Assembly (NCBI RefSeq): GCF_004000925.1
Contig: NZ_BIME01000011.1
Location: 62,001-126,000, forward strand
Source: Paenibacillus illinoisensis NBRC 15959
Lineage (GTDB): Bacteria > Bacillota > Bacilli > Paenibacillales > Paenibacillaceae
DNA: 64,000 nucleotides
Reading direction: 5' to 3'
In this document: piece after piece, positions 63,570 to 64,000 of the stretch
How the letters are laid out: every line of letters begins with the position of its first letter
Numbering within the stretch: position 1 is the stretch's first letter
Notes under the pieces: model-generated
What the model was told of the DNA's origin: nothing
Databases searched by the model: none
What the model saw: the letters and a program-made list of their open reading frames with translations, nothing else
Translations under genes and position numbers: made by a program

Positions 63570-64000
63570 GAGCGTCTACCGATAAATAGCTTACTCTGAG
63601 TCCAATGAAGATTATAGCCATAGCGATATAGCTCAAAGTATGGATACAGGCAGTTTTCTGCCTCCTGCAAACCTTGATAGCGGGGCCACTGCAAGTAATA
63701 GGCTACCCAATAATCGCAAGCAATGGAATAGTATGCTTCACTTAATAGCTCGATATTTTCGTTGTAATCGCTACGTGAGCGAAGAAGGTCTCCAAGCGCT
63801 TCGTAAACGACCTCGCTATCCTCTTCATCCGTACCTTGAAGCAACCTTTGCTCTAACCTGCCAATTTCGCCTGGCTGTAATACAACAACTTCCTTTACAC
63901 ATGATAAAGCTCTAAATGCTTCCTTAGCTGCATCCGCCGCTTCGTCATCCTCCGGTACCTTGGAGAACAGGAGCTTCAATCTTTGGATTAACTCCTCCCC
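63566..64000 (-). CDS. Unknown protein, 5' end beyond window
   Basis: At least 145 residues; the frame is open to the right edge (GEELIQRLKLLFSK...), so the TTG at 63979 is probably not the start. Acidic and helical, with 'EDSEVVYEALGDLLRSRSDY' and aromatic-rich 'YSIACDYWVAYYLQWPRYQG'. No family recognised. Coupled to the gene at 63282 by a four-base overlap. Confidence 0.65.
   Translation of the reverse strand, partial: GEELIQRLKLLFSKVPEDDEAADAAKEAFRALSCVKEVVVLQPGEIGRLEQRLLQGTDEEDSEVVYEALGDLLRSRSDYNENIELLSEAYYSIACDYWVAYYLQWPRYQGLQEAENCLYPYFELYRYGYNLHWTQSKLFIGRRS

Noticed and set aside
1..64000. CRISPR arrays
   Set aside because: The recurring elements have variable centres and single genes between them, not short equal repeats with unique spacers.
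1..64000. tRNA and rRNA genes
   Set aside because: No cloverleaf-like or rRNA-like segments were recognised on either strand by eye.

Overview
The window looks like the chromosome of a Paenibacillus-type Gram-positive bacterium. The evidence is the ATPase-less LplB/LplC/lipoprotein sugar importers paired with YesM/YesN-like regulators, an S-layer-homology protein, a Btr-like AraC/siderophore-binding regulator, AGGAGG-like ribosome binding sites and a perfect-type Fur box. I saw no rRNA, tRNA or CRISPR array.

Layout. 0-1.1 kb: two small secreted stalk-domain proteins separated by a repeat. 1.2-8.7 kb: a divergent carbohydrate ABC importer with its two-component system and binding protein. 8.8-17.1 kb: about eleven single-gene units, all on the minus strand and mostly AT-rich (phosphatase, three GNAT acetyltransferases, GrpB, lipoproteins, a P-loop kinase, a pentapeptide-like protein and unknowns). 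Almost every pair is separated by a member of one repeat family with conserved self-complementary ends and a variable centre. At the far end of the series, 17.17-17.43 kb, lies the decayed C-terminus of a tyrosine recombinase. 17.5-23.1 kb: hydantoinase/DUF917/permease operon with a PucR regulator. 23.2-24.9 kb: more cassette-like genes and the same repeat. 25-33 kb: CAP lipoprotein, frameshifted serine hydrolase, a 1202-residue SLH protein with three 840-bp internal repeats, and two broken pieces of an AraC/siderophore regulator gene. 33.2-57 kb: a polysaccharide-degradation locus (GH88, deacetylase, serine hydrolase, GHL6-like, GH2, alginate-lyase-like, beta-helix protein) with a second importer and three AraC regulators. 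57.2-60.8 kb: Fur-controlled siderophore uptake genes. 61-64 kb: small minus-strand genes with one more copy of the repeat.

The most interesting item is the integron-like cassette series. The repeats have the layout of attC sites: outer ATAAC/GTTAT arms, inner TATTCACG/CGTGAATA arms with compensatory changes, and a variable centre of 74-202 bp in total. The cargo is one gene per unit in one orientation, and there are internal deletions at repeat boundaries. A recombinase remnant lacking its catalytic tyrosine borders the series. Integron membership is inference: the boxes do not fit the classical GTTRRRY consensus exactly and no intact integrase is in the window.

The polysaccharide locus appears to work as one system. 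The lipoprotein and LplB/LplC permeases import oligosaccharides released by the secreted beta-helix protein and processed by GH2, GH88 and the lyase-like enzyme. The AraC/sensor proteins, and CcpA through a cre site, probably control expression. The substrate is likely a uronic-acid-containing glycan, but this cannot be fixed from sequence alone.
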